Assembly (NCBI GenBank): GCA_002421005.1
Contig: DIJC01000024.1
Coordinates: forward strand, 127,957 to 180,432
DNA: 52,476 nt
Source: Enterobacteriaceae bacterium UBA5654
GTDB taxonomy: Bacteria > Pseudomonadota > Gammaproteobacteria > Enterobacterales > Enterobacteriaceae
Reading direction: 5' to 3'
Shown piece by piece: positions 26,161 to 36,297 of this stretch. The notes beneath the pieces are model-generated. The model was not told the DNA's origin. It ran no database searches and saw nothing but the letters and a program-made list of their open reading frames with translations. The position numbers and the translations under genes are program-made. Every line of letters starts with the position of its first letter. Positions within the stretch are counted from its first letter, which is position 1.

Positions 26161-27504
26161 ATGAACAAAACAGAAAAAGTCGTCTGGACTGAGGGGATGT
26201 TTCTGCGTCCGCACCATTTTCAGCGTGCGGAAAGCCATCTGCAAAACCTTATCCGTGAATGGGGAACGCTGCAGCGCTCGTACCTTTGGGGGTTTATCGA
26301 CCTTGAAGTGGATGAAGCCATGCTGCGTCAGGGATGCGTAGCGCTAAGCTATGCCAGCGGCCTGCTGCCGGATGGTACGTGGTTTCATTTCCGGGAGGGG
26401 CGTCAGGGACCGCCGCCGCTGGCTATCCCGGATAATATTTCTGGCGAAAAAGTCGTGCTGGCGCTGCCCGCGCGCCGTGGCGGGCGCGAAGAAGTCATTT
26501 TCAGTGAGGAAAAAGAGTCGCTGGCGCGGTTTAGTACCTTCGAAGAGGATGTCGAAGACGACAACGCCCTGTCCGTTGGCGAGGCGACCTTACAGTTTGG
26601 TCGCCTGCGCATGAAGCTAATGCTGGAAAAAGACCTGACGGCGGAATGGACCGCCATTGGCGTGGTTTATATCGTCGAAAAGCGTAACGATAACTACGTC
26701 CGGCTGGACACCCACTACATCCCGCCAATGCTCAACGGCAACAATAACCCGCAAATCTTCGGCATGATCAACGACCTGCACGGGCTTCTGGTCCAGCGCA
26801 GCCAGCAAATCGGCAGCCGACTGCGCAAGCCGGGACGGTTTAACACCTCGGAAATGATTGAATTTATGCTTCTCTCCCTGGTGAATCGCCATCTGGGTGA
26901 AGTGGCTCATCTGAAAACGCTGCCGCTGGTGCATCCTGAAACGCTCTGGCATTGCTGGCTGCCGTTCGCCACCGAACTGCTGACGTGGACCGCACAGCGC
27001 TCATCGGAAAGCGTCCTGCCGGTGTATGACCACGACGATCTTGCTGCCAGCTTCAGCAAACTGTTTCTGCTTCTGCGCCAGGGGCTATCGCTGGTGATGG
27101 AGGAGAACGCCATTCAGTTGCCGCTTAACGAGCGGTCGCATGGCCTGAACATCGCCACCCTGCCAGAAACGGGGATGACACGTAAGTTTGGTTTCGTGCT
27201 GGCGGTGAAGGCGAACATGCCGGGCGACGTCCTGCAAACGCATTTCCCGGCGCAGATGAAAGTCGCGCCGGTGACAAAAATTCGCGACCTGGTGCAATTG
27301 CAGTTACCGGGCATGGGATTACGCGCCATGCCCGTCGCGCCACCACAAATTCCCTGGCACGCCGGTTATAACTACTTCGAACTGGAGCGCGGCGGTGAAC
27401 TGTGGAGCGAAATGGAAAAGTCCGGGGCCTTTGCGCTGCATCTGGCAGGGGAGTTTCCGGGTCTGGATATGGAATTTTGGGCCATCCGTAGCCCGACAGA
27501 ATAA
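26161..27504 (+). CDS. tssK: T6SS baseplate protein TssK
   Basis: A 447-residue protein of the TssK/ImpJ family, a trimer that links the baseplate to TssL and TssM. The N terminus VVWTEGMFLRPHHFQ is the family signature, and the C-terminal receptor-binding head ends around PGLDMEFWAIR. An in-frame extension to 26113 would overlap tssJ by 26 bp and lacks conservation, so I chose 26161 (MNKTEK). It is cytoplasmic and has no membrane segments. tssL starts 17 bp later. Confidence 0.95.
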   Translation: MNKTEKVVWTEGMFLRPHHFQRAESHLQNLIREWGTLQRSYLWGFIDLEVDEAMLRQGCVALSYASGLLPDGTWFHFREGRQGPPPLAIPDNISGEKVVLALPARRGGREEVIFSEEKESLARFSTFEEDVEDDNALSVGEATLQFGRLRMKLMLEKDLTAEWTAIGVVYIVEKRNDNYVRLDTHYIPPMLNGNNNPQIFGMINDLHGLLVQRSQQIGSRLRKPGRFNTSEMIEFMLLSLVNRHLGEVAHLKTLPLVHPETLWHCWLPFATELLTWTAQRSSESVLPVYDHDDLAASFSKLFLLLRQGLSLVMEENAIQLPLNERSHGLNIATLPETGMTRKFGFVLAVKANMPGDVLQTHFPAQMKVAPVTKIRDLVQLQLPGMGLRAMPVAPPQIPWHAGYNYFELERGGELWSEMEKSGAFALHLAGEFPGLDMEFWAIRSPTE

Positions 27505-27521
27505 AAAAGCGAGCGCACACT

Positions 27522-28760
27522 ATGCAGGAACAACAGGGCTCGGGCAGCAGTGATGCCTCTGACGGCGCGGGCGGCAATAACCCTCTGGTGGCGGCGGCCA
27601 ATCCGTTGCTGAATGCTATACCGCAGATCCGTCACTCCGTCTCTCATGATGACCAGGCCGGCTTACGTCAGCGTCTGATCGACGAAATTCGTCGCTTTGA
27701 GGTGCGCTGCCAGCGGGCGGGATTACCGTATGAAGTGATCGTAGGCGCACGTTATTGCCTGTGTACGGCGCTGGATGAAGCCGCCGCGCTCACGCCGTGG
27801 GGCAGTAGCGGCGTCTGGTCGGGAAGCGGCCTGCTGGTCACGTTTCACAATGAAACCTGGGGCGGCGAGAAATTTTTCCAGCTGCTGGCGCGTTTGTCCC
27901 AGAACCCGCGCGAACACATTTTCCTGCTGGAGATGATCAACTACTGCCTGCTGCTGGGTTTTGAAGGGCGCTATCGGGTGCTGGATAACGGGCGCACCCA
28001 GCTTGAAACCATTAAACAGCGTTTGTGGCAGATGATCCGGGGCGTGCGCGGCAGCGTCGCCGCGCCGCTCTCGGTGCATCCTGAAGATCGTCCGGTGCTA
28101 CGCAAACTGTGGCGTCCCGTTGTGCCGCTGTGGGCCTGCGTCGCGCTGACCGGGTTTATCGCCTGTCTTTTTTACATTGTTCTTAACTGGCGGCTGGGTG
28201 ACAGCACGAACCCGGTGCTGGCAAAAATTTACCAGACGCCGCTGCCGGAAGTCTCCGTGCAGCAGCCTGCGGAACGTCTGCCTGCGGTGCTTAACCTGCG
28301 TGGCTTCCTGAAGCCTGAAATCGAGGCCGGGCTGGTGGCGGTAAACGATGAAGCGGACAGAAGCGTGGTGATCCTCAAAGGCGACGGCCTGTTTGCCTCC
28401 GGCTCGACGGTGGTACGCGACCGCTACGATGCGGTCATTGAGCGAATTGCGCAGGCGATGAACAACGTCAGCGGCAAAATCCTGGTGGTCGGCTACAGCG
28501 ACAACGTGCCTATTCGCAGCGCGCGTTTCGCCTCGAACTACGAGCTGTCGCTTGACCGCGCCCGCTCGGTGCAAAAACAGCTACAAAAACGTCTTTCGCA
28601 GCCAGAACGCGCTAAAGCGGAAGGGCGGGGTGAGATGAACCCGCTTGCGCCAAATACGACACCTGAAAACCGCGCCCGAAACCGCCGTGTGGAAATTACT
28701 CTGCTGGTGTCGCCTGAGAATACCCAGGCCGAGCTGAACGGATTGCCACAAGGAAATTAA
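27522..28760 (+). CDS. tssL: T6SS inner-membrane protein TssL with OmpA domain
   Basis: A 412-residue fusion. Residues about 30-190 are the cytoplasmic DotU/IcmH hook domain, about 200-223 are the single transmembrane helix, and about 290-400 form an OmpA-like peptidoglycan-binding domain (VVGYSDNVPIRSARFASN and NRRVEITL). Many TssL proteins lack this extension and rely on a separate TagL. Here the wall anchor is built in, and indeed no tagL gene is found in the cluster. A low-complexity Gly/Ser/Ala N terminus precedes the hook. tssM starts 2 bp after the stop. Confidence 0.94.
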   Translation: MQEQQGSGSSDASDGAGGNNPLVAAANPLLNAIPQIRHSVSHDDQAGLRQRLIDEIRRFEVRCQRAGLPYEVIVGARYCLCTALDEAAALTPWGSSGVWSGSGLLVTFHNETWGGEKFFQLLARLSQNPREHIFLLEMINYCLLLGFEGRYRVLDNGRTQLETIKQRLWQMIRGVRGSVAAPLSVHPEDRPVLRKLWRPVVPLWACVALTGFIACLFYIVLNWRLGDSTNPVLAKIYQTPLPEVSVQQPAERLPAVLNLRGFLKPEIEAGLVAVNDEADRSVVILKGDGLFASGSTVVRDRYDAVIERIAQAMNNVSGKILVVGYSDNVPIRSARFASNYELSLDRARSVQKQLQKRLSQPERAKAEGRGEMNPLAPNTTPENRARNRRVEITLLVSPENTQAELNGLPQGN

Positions 28761-28762
28761 GG

Positions 28763-31700
28763 ATGCTGATACGACTACTTTCCATTCTGACCAGCCGCCT
28801 GCTGTGGGGTTTTCTGGGCGTTACGGCGCTGGCGGCAGTGATCTGGATGATTGGCCCGCTGCTGTCCATTGTGGACACGCGCCCGCTGGAATCCGAGCAG
28901 AACCGGATCATCACCATCGCGGTGGTTTACCTGATCTGGATGCAAAGCCACATCCTGCCGCGCTTGTATAACGCCTGGCTCAACCGCAAGCTGATGGACA
29001 ATATCAGCGAAGGCAGCGCGAAAGAGAGCAGCGATCCGCAGCAGCGCCTTAACAGCGAAGACCAGATCCTCGCCGGGCGTTTTGACGAAGCGGCGCAAAT
29101 TCTGAAAAAAGCGCATTTCAGCAACCCAGGGCAGGGCAGTTCGCGCTGGACGCAGCGCTTCAGTACCCAGTATCTCTACCAGCTGCCCTGGTACGTCATC
29201 ATTGGCGCGCCGGGATCGGGTAAAACCACCGCGCTCGCCAATTCCGGTCTGCAATTCCCGCTCGCCGACCGCTTTGGTAAAACGGCGCTGCGCGGGATCG
29301 GCGGTACCCGGAACTGTGACTGGTGGTTTACCAATGAGGCGGTCCTGCTGGATACCGCAGGGCGCTACACCACCCAGGAGAGCGAACAGGCGCAGGACGC
29401 GGGCGAGTGGCTGAAGTTTATCGACCTGCTGCGCAAATATCGCCGCCGCCAGCCGATCAACGGCGTCATTATCACCATCAGCATTTCCGATTTGCTGACC
29501 CAGTCGGCGGAGGCTTCGCGCCAGCAGGCGGTTAATTTACGCCAGCGTCTGTCTGAACTCCACGAACAGCTTGGCATTCGCTTTCCGGTTTACGTGCTGG
29601 TAACGAAAGCCGATCTGCTGAAAGGCTTCCGGGCGTGGTTTGCCGGATTTGATAAAACCCAGCGCGATCAAATCTGGGGATTCACCCTGCCGTGGGAGCA
29701 GACAAAGCAGGCTGATTTTGATCTGATGGGCAGCTTCGCGCAGGAGTTCGCGTTGCTGCAACAGCGTCTGGATGCCGGACTCCCGGAGACAATGCTCCAG
29801 GAACACGATGCGAAAACCCGCGCCGAGGCCTGGCTTTTCCCGCAGGAATTTGCCGCGCTGCGTCCCTTGCTGGCGGAGTACCTGAGCACCGTTTTTGCCC
29901 GTTCTAATTTTGAAACCGAATTCTCGCCGCGCGGAATTTACTTCGCCAGCGGCACCCAGGAAGGACTGCCGTTTGACCGGGTGATGGGCGAGCTTAATCG
30001 CGTCCTTTCATTACCGGAAACGGAAGGCAGTACCGGCTGGGATTCGGTAAGCAAAGACGCACCGATCCCCGGCGCGAAAGGGCAAAGCTTCTTCATTAAA
30101 AATTTGCTGCAAAACGTCATTTTTCAGGAAGCGGGCATCGCCGGGCAAAACCGCTGGTGGGAACTCCGCAACCGGGCGGTGATCTGGTCAGGCTATGCGG
30201 CGTTGCTGGCGCTGCTGGTTATTCTGGGTGGGCTGTGGCTGGTAAGCTACGGCAAAAATAAAGCCTATCTTGAGGACGTGCAGGCCAGAGTGCCGCAGGT
30301 GGAGCAGCAAAGTAAGGCGCTGCAAAACCGCCAACAGCGCGATCTGTTCGCATTTTTACCGCTGCTTAACGGACTGGTCGATCTGCCCAAAAGCGCGGAA
30401 TTTGATATTAACCATCCGCCGCTTACCCGTCGGATGGGGCTGTATCGGGGATATGACGTCAGCGACGCATCACAAACGCTCTACCAGAAAGCGTTGCAGG
30501 ATATGCTGTTGCCGGAAGTTGCCATGCGCATTACTCACTGGCTGCGCAGTGATAACGGCAGCGACGTCGAGTACAGTTATGAAGCGCTCAAAGCCTACCA
30601 GATGCTCTGGCAGCCGAAGCACTATGACGGCAAGTTCCTCCACTCCTGGGTGATGCTCAATCTGGAGCGCAATCTGCCACAGGATGTCACCCAGGCGCAG
30701 CTACGCCAGCTTGAATGGCATCTGACCCAGCTTCTGGAGCCGCAGATCCAGTCCTCGCCGTGGGCAAAAGACGACGCGCTGATCGCCCGCGAGCAGGCAC
30801 TGATTAACCAGCAGCCGCTGTCAAACCGCGTATATGGTCGGCTGAAGCGTCTGCTGGAACATGATGAAAGCCTGAAGCCGGTTTCGCTTGCCAGCCTGGG
30901 CGGGCCGCAGAGCGAACTGGTGTTTTCCCGTAAAAGCGGCAAATCGATCAACGACGGCGTACCGGGGCTTTTCACCCCGCACGGCTACTGGGAAAGTTTC
31001 AATAAGCGTATCGACGACGTAACGGTCGCGCTGCATGACGACGATATCTGGGTATTAGGTGCCGCGCGGGAAACGGAAGATAAACAGCACACCGATAACG
31101 CGGTACGCCAGTTATATATGCGTGATTTTATCGGTTACTGGGACAGCTTCCTCGCCGATATCCAGCTTAACAACAGCGCCGATCTCTCACAGCGCATTAA
31201 CACCGCGCGGCTGCTTTCCGGCAACAACTCGCCGCTGCGTCGGCTGGTGATTAACTTAAGCAAAATGCTGAATCTGACCCCCGGCGGCGCGGAGCCAACG
31301 GAGGCGGTGAAAGCCGAAGAGGGCAACCGGGCGACCCGTACCCTCGAAGCGCTGTTCAGTAATGGCGAGCGCGGCCCGGCGCAGGGCGCGGTCGTGAACC
31401 AGACGCCGGAACAGCTGGTCACTGAACACTATATGCCGCTGATCGAACTGGCGCAGCCGCTGGAGAAAGGCGGTAAAACCATCGTCTTTGATGATTTTCT
31501 CCGCCAGGTCGACGAGCTGTATCGCTATCTGACTGCCGTGCAGGATGCCGCCAACAGCGGGATGCCCGCACCGGGCGGCGAGGCGATCAGCCGCCTTCAG
31601 GCCAGCGCGGGCCGTCTGCCAGGAGGCTTACAGACCATGTTCAGCAATATGGCGGTTGGCGCGAGCAGCGACACCCAGCGCCGGGAGCTGGATAACGTCC

Positions 31701-32380
31701 GTAAACGTATCAATGTGGAAGTCGGGGGCTTTTGCCGCCAGGCGATTGCCGGGCGCTACCCGTTCGTGCGCAGCGCCCGCAGCGAAGTGACGCCTGACGA
31801 TCTGGCGCGCATGTTCGCCCCCGGCACGGGCCTGATGGACACCTTTTTCCGCGATAATCTGACCAGCAAAGTGGATACCACCCAGGCAAGCTGGCGCTTT
31901 ACGCCGGGCATTGACGGCAAAACGCTGCCGGGCAGTGAAGGGGTGTTGCGTCCGTTCCAGCAGGCGCAGTCGATCCGCGATGCGTTCTTTGCCAACGGCG
32001 CGACCACGCCGTCCTTCAAAGTGACGGTGCGCACGGTGCGGATGGACAACGCGATCCTCAATCTGACGCTGGATGTTGACGGTCAGCTACTGCGCTACAG
32101 CCACGGGCCGCAGGCGGTGCAGGTGATGAACTGGCCGGGACCGGGCGGCACCAACCAGGTTCGGATGCAGCTTGGACTGGCGAATGGCAGCACCTCGACG
32201 CTGGTCACTAACGGCTCCTGGGCGCTGAATCGCTTTTTTGATACCGCCCGCAACAGTCCGGGAAGCGGGAGCCTGAGCCGTCAGGCGACGTTTAACGTCG
32301 ATGGCCATCAAGTCACGCTGGAGTTTGCGCCTAACAGCATTCGCAATCCGTTCCAGCTTCCCCGCTTCTCATGCCCATAA
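28763..32380 (+). CDS. tssM: T6SS inner-membrane protein TssM
   Basis: A 1205-residue IcmF-family protein that spans the inner membrane and reaches TssJ across the periplasm. Two transmembrane segments lie within residues 12-66. A cytoplasmic NTPase domain has Walker A GAPGSGKT (148-155) and a switch-like LDTAGRYT stretch. A third transmembrane segment lies at about 472-494, followed by a long periplasmic part ending in the family's C-terminal beta domain. The Walker motif is intact, so ATP use is possible. tagF follows 17 bp after the stop. Confidence 0.95.
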   Translation: MLIRLLSILTSRLLWGFLGVTALAAVIWMIGPLLSIVDTRPLESEQNRIITIAVVYLIWMQSHILPRLYNAWLNRKLMDNISEGSAKESSDPQQRLNSEDQILAGRFDEAAQILKKAHFSNPGQGSSRWTQRFSTQYLYQLPWYVIIGAPGSGKTTALANSGLQFPLADRFGKTALRGIGGTRNCDWWFTNEAVLLDTAGRYTTQESEQAQDAGEWLKFIDLLRKYRRRQPINGVIITISISDLLTQSAEASRQQAVNLRQRLSELHEQLGIRFPVYVLVTKADLLKGFRAWFAGFDKTQRDQIWGFTLPWEQTKQADFDLMGSFAQEFALLQQRLDAGLPETMLQEHDAKTRAEAWLFPQEFAALRPLLAEYLSTVFARSNFETEFSPRGIYFASGTQEGLPFDRVMGELNRVLSLPETEGSTGWDSVSKDAPIPGAKGQSFFIKNLLQNVIFQEAGIAGQNRWWELRNRAVIWSGYAALLALLVILGGLWLVSYGKNKAYLEDVQARVPQVEQQSKALQNRQQRDLFAFLPLLNGLVDLPKSAEFDINHPPLTRRMGLYRGYDVSDASQTLYQKALQDMLLPEVAMRITHWLRSDNGSDVEYSYEALKAYQMLWQPKHYDGKFLHSWVMLNLERNLPQDVTQAQLRQLEWHLTQLLEPQIQSSPWAKDDALIAREQALINQQPLSNRVYGRLKRLLEHDESLKPVSLASLGGPQSELVFSRKSGKSINDGVPGLFTPHGYWESFNKRIDDVTVALHDDDIWVLGAARETEDKQHTDNAVRQLYMRDFIGYWDSFLADIQLNNSADLSQRINTARLLSGNNSPLRRLVINLSKMLNLTPGGAEPTEAVKAEEGNRATRTLEALFSNGERGPAQGAVVNQTPEQLVTEHYMPLIELAQPLEKGGKTIVFDDFLRQVDELYRYLTAVQDAANSGMPAPGGEAISRLQASAGRLPGGLQTMFSNMAVGASSDTQRRELDNVRKRINVEVGGFCRQAIAGRYPFVRSARSEVTPDDLARMFAPGTGLMDTFFRDNLTSKVDTTQASWRFTPGIDGKTLPGSEGVLRPFQQAQSIRDAFFANGATTPSFKVTVRTVRMDNAILNLTLDVDGQLLRYSHGPQAVQVMNWPGPGGTNQVRMQLGLANGSTSTLVTNGSWALNRFFDTARNSPGSGSLSRQATFNVDGHQVTLEFAPNSIRNPFQLPRFSCP

Positions 32381-32397
32381 ACCGCAAGGATAGCCGT

Positions 32398-33114
32398 ATG
32401 ACGAATACTCCTGCGATAAATGCTTATAGCTGGTACGGAAAACTGCCCAGCGCCGGTGATTTTTTACAGCGTCGCTTTCCTGACGTAATACAGCGCCAGT
32501 GGTCGCACTGGTTTCAGGTCGGGCTGCTGGCCTGGCAACAGGAAGAGCTACGCAGCGGCGAGCGGCAGTTTAGCAAAGCGCCAGTGTGGAACTTTCTGGT
32601 GCCGCCGATGCTCGGCAGCCAGATGGTACAGATGGGCTGTCTGATCCCGGCGCGCGACAGCGTCGGGCGTCAGTATCCGCTGTGCGCCCAGATTGCCTTT
32701 AACCCGTCAGAGTGGTCTGCGCACCTGCTGGCACAGGCGGACAACTGGTATCAGCCTCTGGGGCGGGCACTGTTGTACGCCGTGCGTAACAGCTTTTCAG
32801 CCGACCAGCTTGACCAGACGCTGCTTGCCATTCCGACCCCGCAGCCGGTGGAGTCGGTCCGGCACCCGGAAATTCTGGATGTGATTGGCTATTCGGGCGA
32901 GGACTTCAGCGGTCTGAGCTGGCCGCAGGCGGCGGAGTGTTTCGATCCGCAGCGTCAGACCAGCTTCTGGTGGACCAATCGTTGCGACGGCTACCCCCTC
33001 TACACGCACGTTCACAGCGGCAACTTTACCGGGCAGCTTTTTACGCTGCTGTTTGCGCCCGCAGGCGGATCGCGCCCCGGACGGCACGGGCTTTATCCCC
33101 CTATGTTTGAATAA
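32398..33114 (+). CDS. tagF: T6SS post-translational repressor TagF
   Basis: A 238-residue protein of the TagF/ImpM family, with the N-terminal signature YGKLPSAGDFLQRRF. TagF holds the apparatus inactive in Pseudomonas and Serratia independently of, or together with, the phosphorylation switch. AAGGA sits 8 bp before ATG 32398. An in-frame ATG at 32371 overlaps tssM and has no ribosome site. It is not fused to PppA, which is a separate gene here. Gene context (tssM-tagF-tssA) supports the call. Confidence 0.9.
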   Translation: MTNTPAINAYSWYGKLPSAGDFLQRRFPDVIQRQWSHWFQVGLLAWQQEELRSGERQFSKAPVWNFLVPPMLGSQMVQMGCLIPARDSVGRQYPLCAQIAFNPSEWSAHLLAQADNWYQPLGRALLYAVRNSFSADQLDQTLLAIPTPQPVESVRHPEILDVIGYSGEDFSGLSWPQAAECFDPQRQTSFWWTNRCDGYPLYTHVHSGNFTGQLFTLLFAPAGGSRPGRHGLYPPMFE

Positions 33115-33125
33115 ACAGGTACGCC

Positions 33126-34142
33126 ATGAATATTAACGACTTTCTGACGCCGGTAAGCCCGGAACATCCCTGTGGCGAAAACCTCGAATACGACGCTGAT
33201 TATCAGGCGATGGAGCAGGCGACCCAGGGCAAAGCCGAACAGCAGTTTGGCGACACCATCATCCCGGCAGAGCCAGCGGACTGGATGACGGTGGAAAAGC
33301 TGGCGGTCAGTTTGCTGGCGCGGACAAAAGATATTCGGGTGATATTGTTTTTGACCCACGCCTGGACCAAACGTCGGGGGCTGGCGGGCTACGCCGACGG
33401 CATTCTGCTGCTTCAGCAGGCGCTGTCGCTCTACTGGGACTCGCTTCATCCGCCGCTGGAAGAGAATGGCGAAACCGATCCCTTTTATCGCATCAATGCG
33501 CTGGCAGCGCTGGGCGATAAATCGGCATTAACGGCCGCGCTGCGCAATGCATCGCTACTGCGCAGCAACGGGAATGATTTATCACTGCGCGACGCCCAGG
33601 CATTGCTGGACGGTACGAAAAACGAGTGCCCGGACTATCCCGGCGGCCGTCCCCGACTGATTGATGAACTGGCGCGCGGCAACCAGCCTGGCATTGAGGC
33701 GATAGTGCAGATCGACGAGCGCCTGCAAACCATCCGCGAACTGCTCATCGGGCATCTGGGTGAAAGCGGCGCACCGGAAATGCATCAGTTGCAGAAAACG
33801 GTCAGAACGATTGCCAGCGCGTGCCAGGCGACCGATGTTTTAAGCCTGCTGCCCTCCGGTGAGGAGAGCGGCGGCGTGCAGGAAAGCGCACCAGGCCCGG
33901 CCGCTGCCGTCGCCAGACCTGCGGCGGACTGGCGCAGTGCGCAGGTCGCTTCACGGGCCGATGCGCAACTCATGCTTGAGAAGGCAAAACAGTATTTCTC
34001 ACAGTATGAACCCAGCCACCCGGCACCGCTGATGATTGAACGGGTGCAGCGGCTGATTGAACTTGATTTCATGGACATTATTCGCGATCTCGCGCCGGAC
34101 GGCGTTAATCAACTGGAAAATATCTTTGGACGCCGCGAATAG
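33126..34142 (+). CDS. tssA: T6SS cap/baseplate protein TssA
   Basis: A 338-residue short-form TssA with the ImpA N-terminal domain (PVSPEHPCGENLEYD and the following helices, about 8-130). A C-terminal part (about 255-338) includes a conserved KAKQYFSQYEPSHPAPLMIERV-like oligomerisation segment. The middle has an Ala/Pro linker at about 255-270. TssA proteins coordinate tail-tube and sheath polymerisation. It lies between tagF and tssB. Confidence 0.92.
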   Translation: MNINDFLTPVSPEHPCGENLEYDADYQAMEQATQGKAEQQFGDTIIPAEPADWMTVEKLAVSLLARTKDIRVILFLTHAWTKRRGLAGYADGILLLQQALSLYWDSLHPPLEENGETDPFYRINALAALGDKSALTAALRNASLLRSNGNDLSLRDAQALLDGTKNECPDYPGGRPRLIDELARGNQPGIEAIVQIDERLQTIRELLIGHLGESGAPEMHQLQKTVRTIASACQATDVLSLLPSGEESGGVQESAPGPAAAVARPAADWRSAQVASRADAQLMLEKAKQYFSQYEPSHPAPLMIERVQRLIELDFMDIIRDLAPDGVNQLENIFGRRE

Positions 34143-34217
34143 CACGTCCAGGCATTATAGCCGCCGCGTGCAGCGCTGCGGTTCAACCTTCACCGCGCAT
34201 ACCCGATGGAGAACAGC

Positions 34218-34742
34218 ATGGCAACGAGAAACAGTGGGCAGAAATTTATCGCACGCAACCGCGCGCCCCGCGTACAAATCGAGTACGACGTAGAAGTTTA
34301 CGGTGCGGAACGCAAAATCGAACTGCCGTTCGTGATGGGCGTCATGGCCGATCTGGTGGGAAAGCCGGTCGATAACCTGCCGCCGATTGAAGAGCGTAAA
34401 TTCCTCGATATCGATATTGATAACTTTGATGAGCGTATGAAGGCGCTGAAGCCGCGCGTGGCGTTTCAGGTGGATAACACGCTGACCGGCGAAGGCAAGC
34501 TGAATGTCGATTTGACCTTCGAAAGCATGGACGATTTTTTACCGGATGCCGTAGCCCGTCATGTCGAACCGCTGAACAAACTCCTGGAAGCGCGCACCCA
34601 GCTTTCCAATCTGCTGACCTATATGGACGGTAAAAACGGCGCGGAAGAGCTAATCGCCAAAATCCTCCAGGACCCCACCCTGCTCAAATCGCTGAGCCAG
34701 ATGCCTGATAATCAAACCCGCGAAAAAGGGAATGAGGAGTAA
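34218..34742 (+). CDS. tssB: T6SS sheath small subunit TssB
   Basis: A 174-residue small sheath protein (VipA/IglA-like). The segment RAPRVQIEYDVEVYGAERK and the inner-face helix near the C terminus match the family. The start at 34218 (MATRNSG) has GGAGA upstream; an ATG at 34206 would add four residues. It is followed 3 bp later by tssC, its obligate partner, and is probably coupled by translation (GAGGAG lies across the stop). Confidence 0.95.
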   Translation: MATRNSGQKFIARNRAPRVQIEYDVEVYGAERKIELPFVMGVMADLVGKPVDNLPPIEERKFLDIDIDNFDERMKALKPRVAFQVDNTLTGEGKLNVDLTFESMDDFLPDAVARHVEPLNKLLEARTQLSNLLTYMDGKNGAEELIAKILQDPTLLKSLSQMPDNQTREKGNEE

Positions 34743-34745
34743 TTG

Positions 34746-36245
34746 ATGAGCAATCCTTCTCAACAACACGAGCAGCAATCCGGGCAGGCGTTCAGCCAGG
34801 ATGAATTCAGCTCGCTGCTAAACAAAGAGTTTCGCCCGAAAACCGATCAGGCCCGCTCGGCAGTCGAGAGCGCGGTCAAAACCCTGGCGCAACAGGCGCT
34901 GGAAAATACGGTGACCTTTTCCAGTGATACCTACCGGACGATCCAGAATTTAATCGCGGGCATTGATGAACAGCTTTCTAAGCAGGTGAACCAGATTATT
35001 CACCATGCTGAATTCCAGACGCTGGAAAGCGCATGGCGCGGCCTGAATTACATGGTCAACAATACCGAAACGGACGAGATGCTGAAAATCCGCTTTATGA
35101 GCATCTCCCGCAACGAGCTGGGCCGCACCCTGAAGCGCTATAAAGGCGTGGGCTGGGATCAAAGCCCTGTCTTCAAAAAGATCTACGAGCAGGAATACGG
35201 GCAGTTCGGCGGTGAACCGTTTGGCTGTATCGTCGGCGACTACTATTTCGATCACAGCCCGCAGGATGTGGAGCTGCTTGGCGAAATGGCGCGCATCGGC
35301 GCTGCCGCGCACTGCCCGTTCATCACCGGGACGGCACCTGGCGTGATGCAAATGGAGAGCTGGCAGGAACTGTCCAACCCGCGCGATCTGACCAAAATAT
35401 TCCAGAACACTGAATATGCCGCCTGGCGTTCGCTGCGCGAGTCGGAAGATGCGCGTTATCTCGGCATGGTGATGCCGCGCTTCCTGTCGCGTTTACCTTA
35501 CGGCATCCGCACTAATCCGGTAGACGCTTTTGATTTCGAAGAAGAAACCGACGGCGCGAACCACAATAATTACACCTGGGCCAACGCCGCCTACACGATG
35601 GCGACCAACATCAACCGCTCTTTTAAAGAGTTTGGCTGGTGTACGTCCATTCGCGGCGTGGAATCCGGCGGAGCGGTAGAAAATCTGCCGTGCCACACCT
35701 TCCCCAGCGATGATGGCGGCGTGGATATGAAATGCCCGACCGAAATTGCCATCAGCGACCGTCGTGAGGCGGAACTGGCGAAGAACGGCTTTATCCCGTT
35801 GATCCACCGCAAAAACTCGGATTTCGCAGCGTTTATTGGCGCGCAGTCGCTGCAAAAACCCGCTGAATATCATGATGTTGACGCCACGGCAAACGCCCGC
35901 CTTGCCGCGCGTTTGCCTTACCTCTTCGCCTGCTGCCGCTTTGCGCACTATCTTAAATGCATCGTGCGCGACAAAATCGGCTCCTTCCGCGAGCGCGAAG
36001 ACATGGAACGCTGGCTTAACGACTGGGTGATGAACTACGTGGACGGCGACCCGGCGAACTCTTCGCAGGAAACCAAAGCCCGCAAACCGCTGGCCGCCGC
36101 TGAAGTTCAGGTGCAGGAAATCGAAGATAACCCCGGCTATTACACGGCGAAATTCTTCCTGCGTCCGCACTACCAGCTGGAAGGGCTGACCGTTTCCCTG
36201 CGTCTGGTCTCTAAGCTGCCCTCGCTGAAAACGAAAGAGGCATAA
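34746..36245 (+). CDS. tssC: T6SS sheath large subunit TssC
   Basis: A 499-residue large sheath subunit (VipB/IglB). Conserved segments include ESAWRGLNYMVNNTET (about 95-110), PRFLSRLPYG and the C-terminal YQLEGLTVSLRLVSKLP strands of the inner sheath layer. The N-terminal helix around residues 15-35 (FSSLLNKEF region) is the expected ClpV-binding element. ATG 34746 has AGGAG 6 bp upstream; a TTG one codon before it is less likely. With TssB it forms the contractile sheath. Confidence 0.96.
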   Translation: MSNPSQQHEQQSGQAFSQDEFSSLLNKEFRPKTDQARSAVESAVKTLAQQALENTVTFSSDTYRTIQNLIAGIDEQLSKQVNQIIHHAEFQTLESAWRGLNYMVNNTETDEMLKIRFMSISRNELGRTLKRYKGVGWDQSPVFKKIYEQEYGQFGGEPFGCIVGDYYFDHSPQDVELLGEMARIGAAAHCPFITGTAPGVMQMESWQELSNPRDLTKIFQNTEYAAWRSLRESEDARYLGMVMPRFLSRLPYGIRTNPVDAFDFEEETDGANHNNYTWANAAYTMATNINRSFKEFGWCTSIRGVESGGAVENLPCHTFPSDDGGVDMKCPTEIAISDRREAELAKNGFIPLIHRKNSDFAAFIGAQSLQKPAEYHDVDATANARLAARLPYLFACCRFAHYLKCIVRDKIGSFREREDMERWLNDWVMNYVDGDPANSSQETKARKPLAAAEVQVQEIEDNPGYYTAKFFLRPHYQLEGLTVSLRLVSKLPSLKTKEA

Positions 36246-36250
36246 CCGCG

Positions 36251-36276
36251 CTGGCCGGAGCGTCGCATCCGGCCAG
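36251..36276. repeat. REP-like hairpin after tssC
   Basis: CTGGCCGGA (36251-36259) and TCCGGCCAG (36268-36276) form a perfect 9-bp stem with an 8-base loop containing GCGTCGC. It resembles one arm of an enterobacterial REP element and lies between tssC and the immunity gene. It may stabilise the upstream mRNA or reduce read-through. Confidence 0.7.
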
Positions 36277-36297
36277 ACAACCACATTTGGGTAAACT

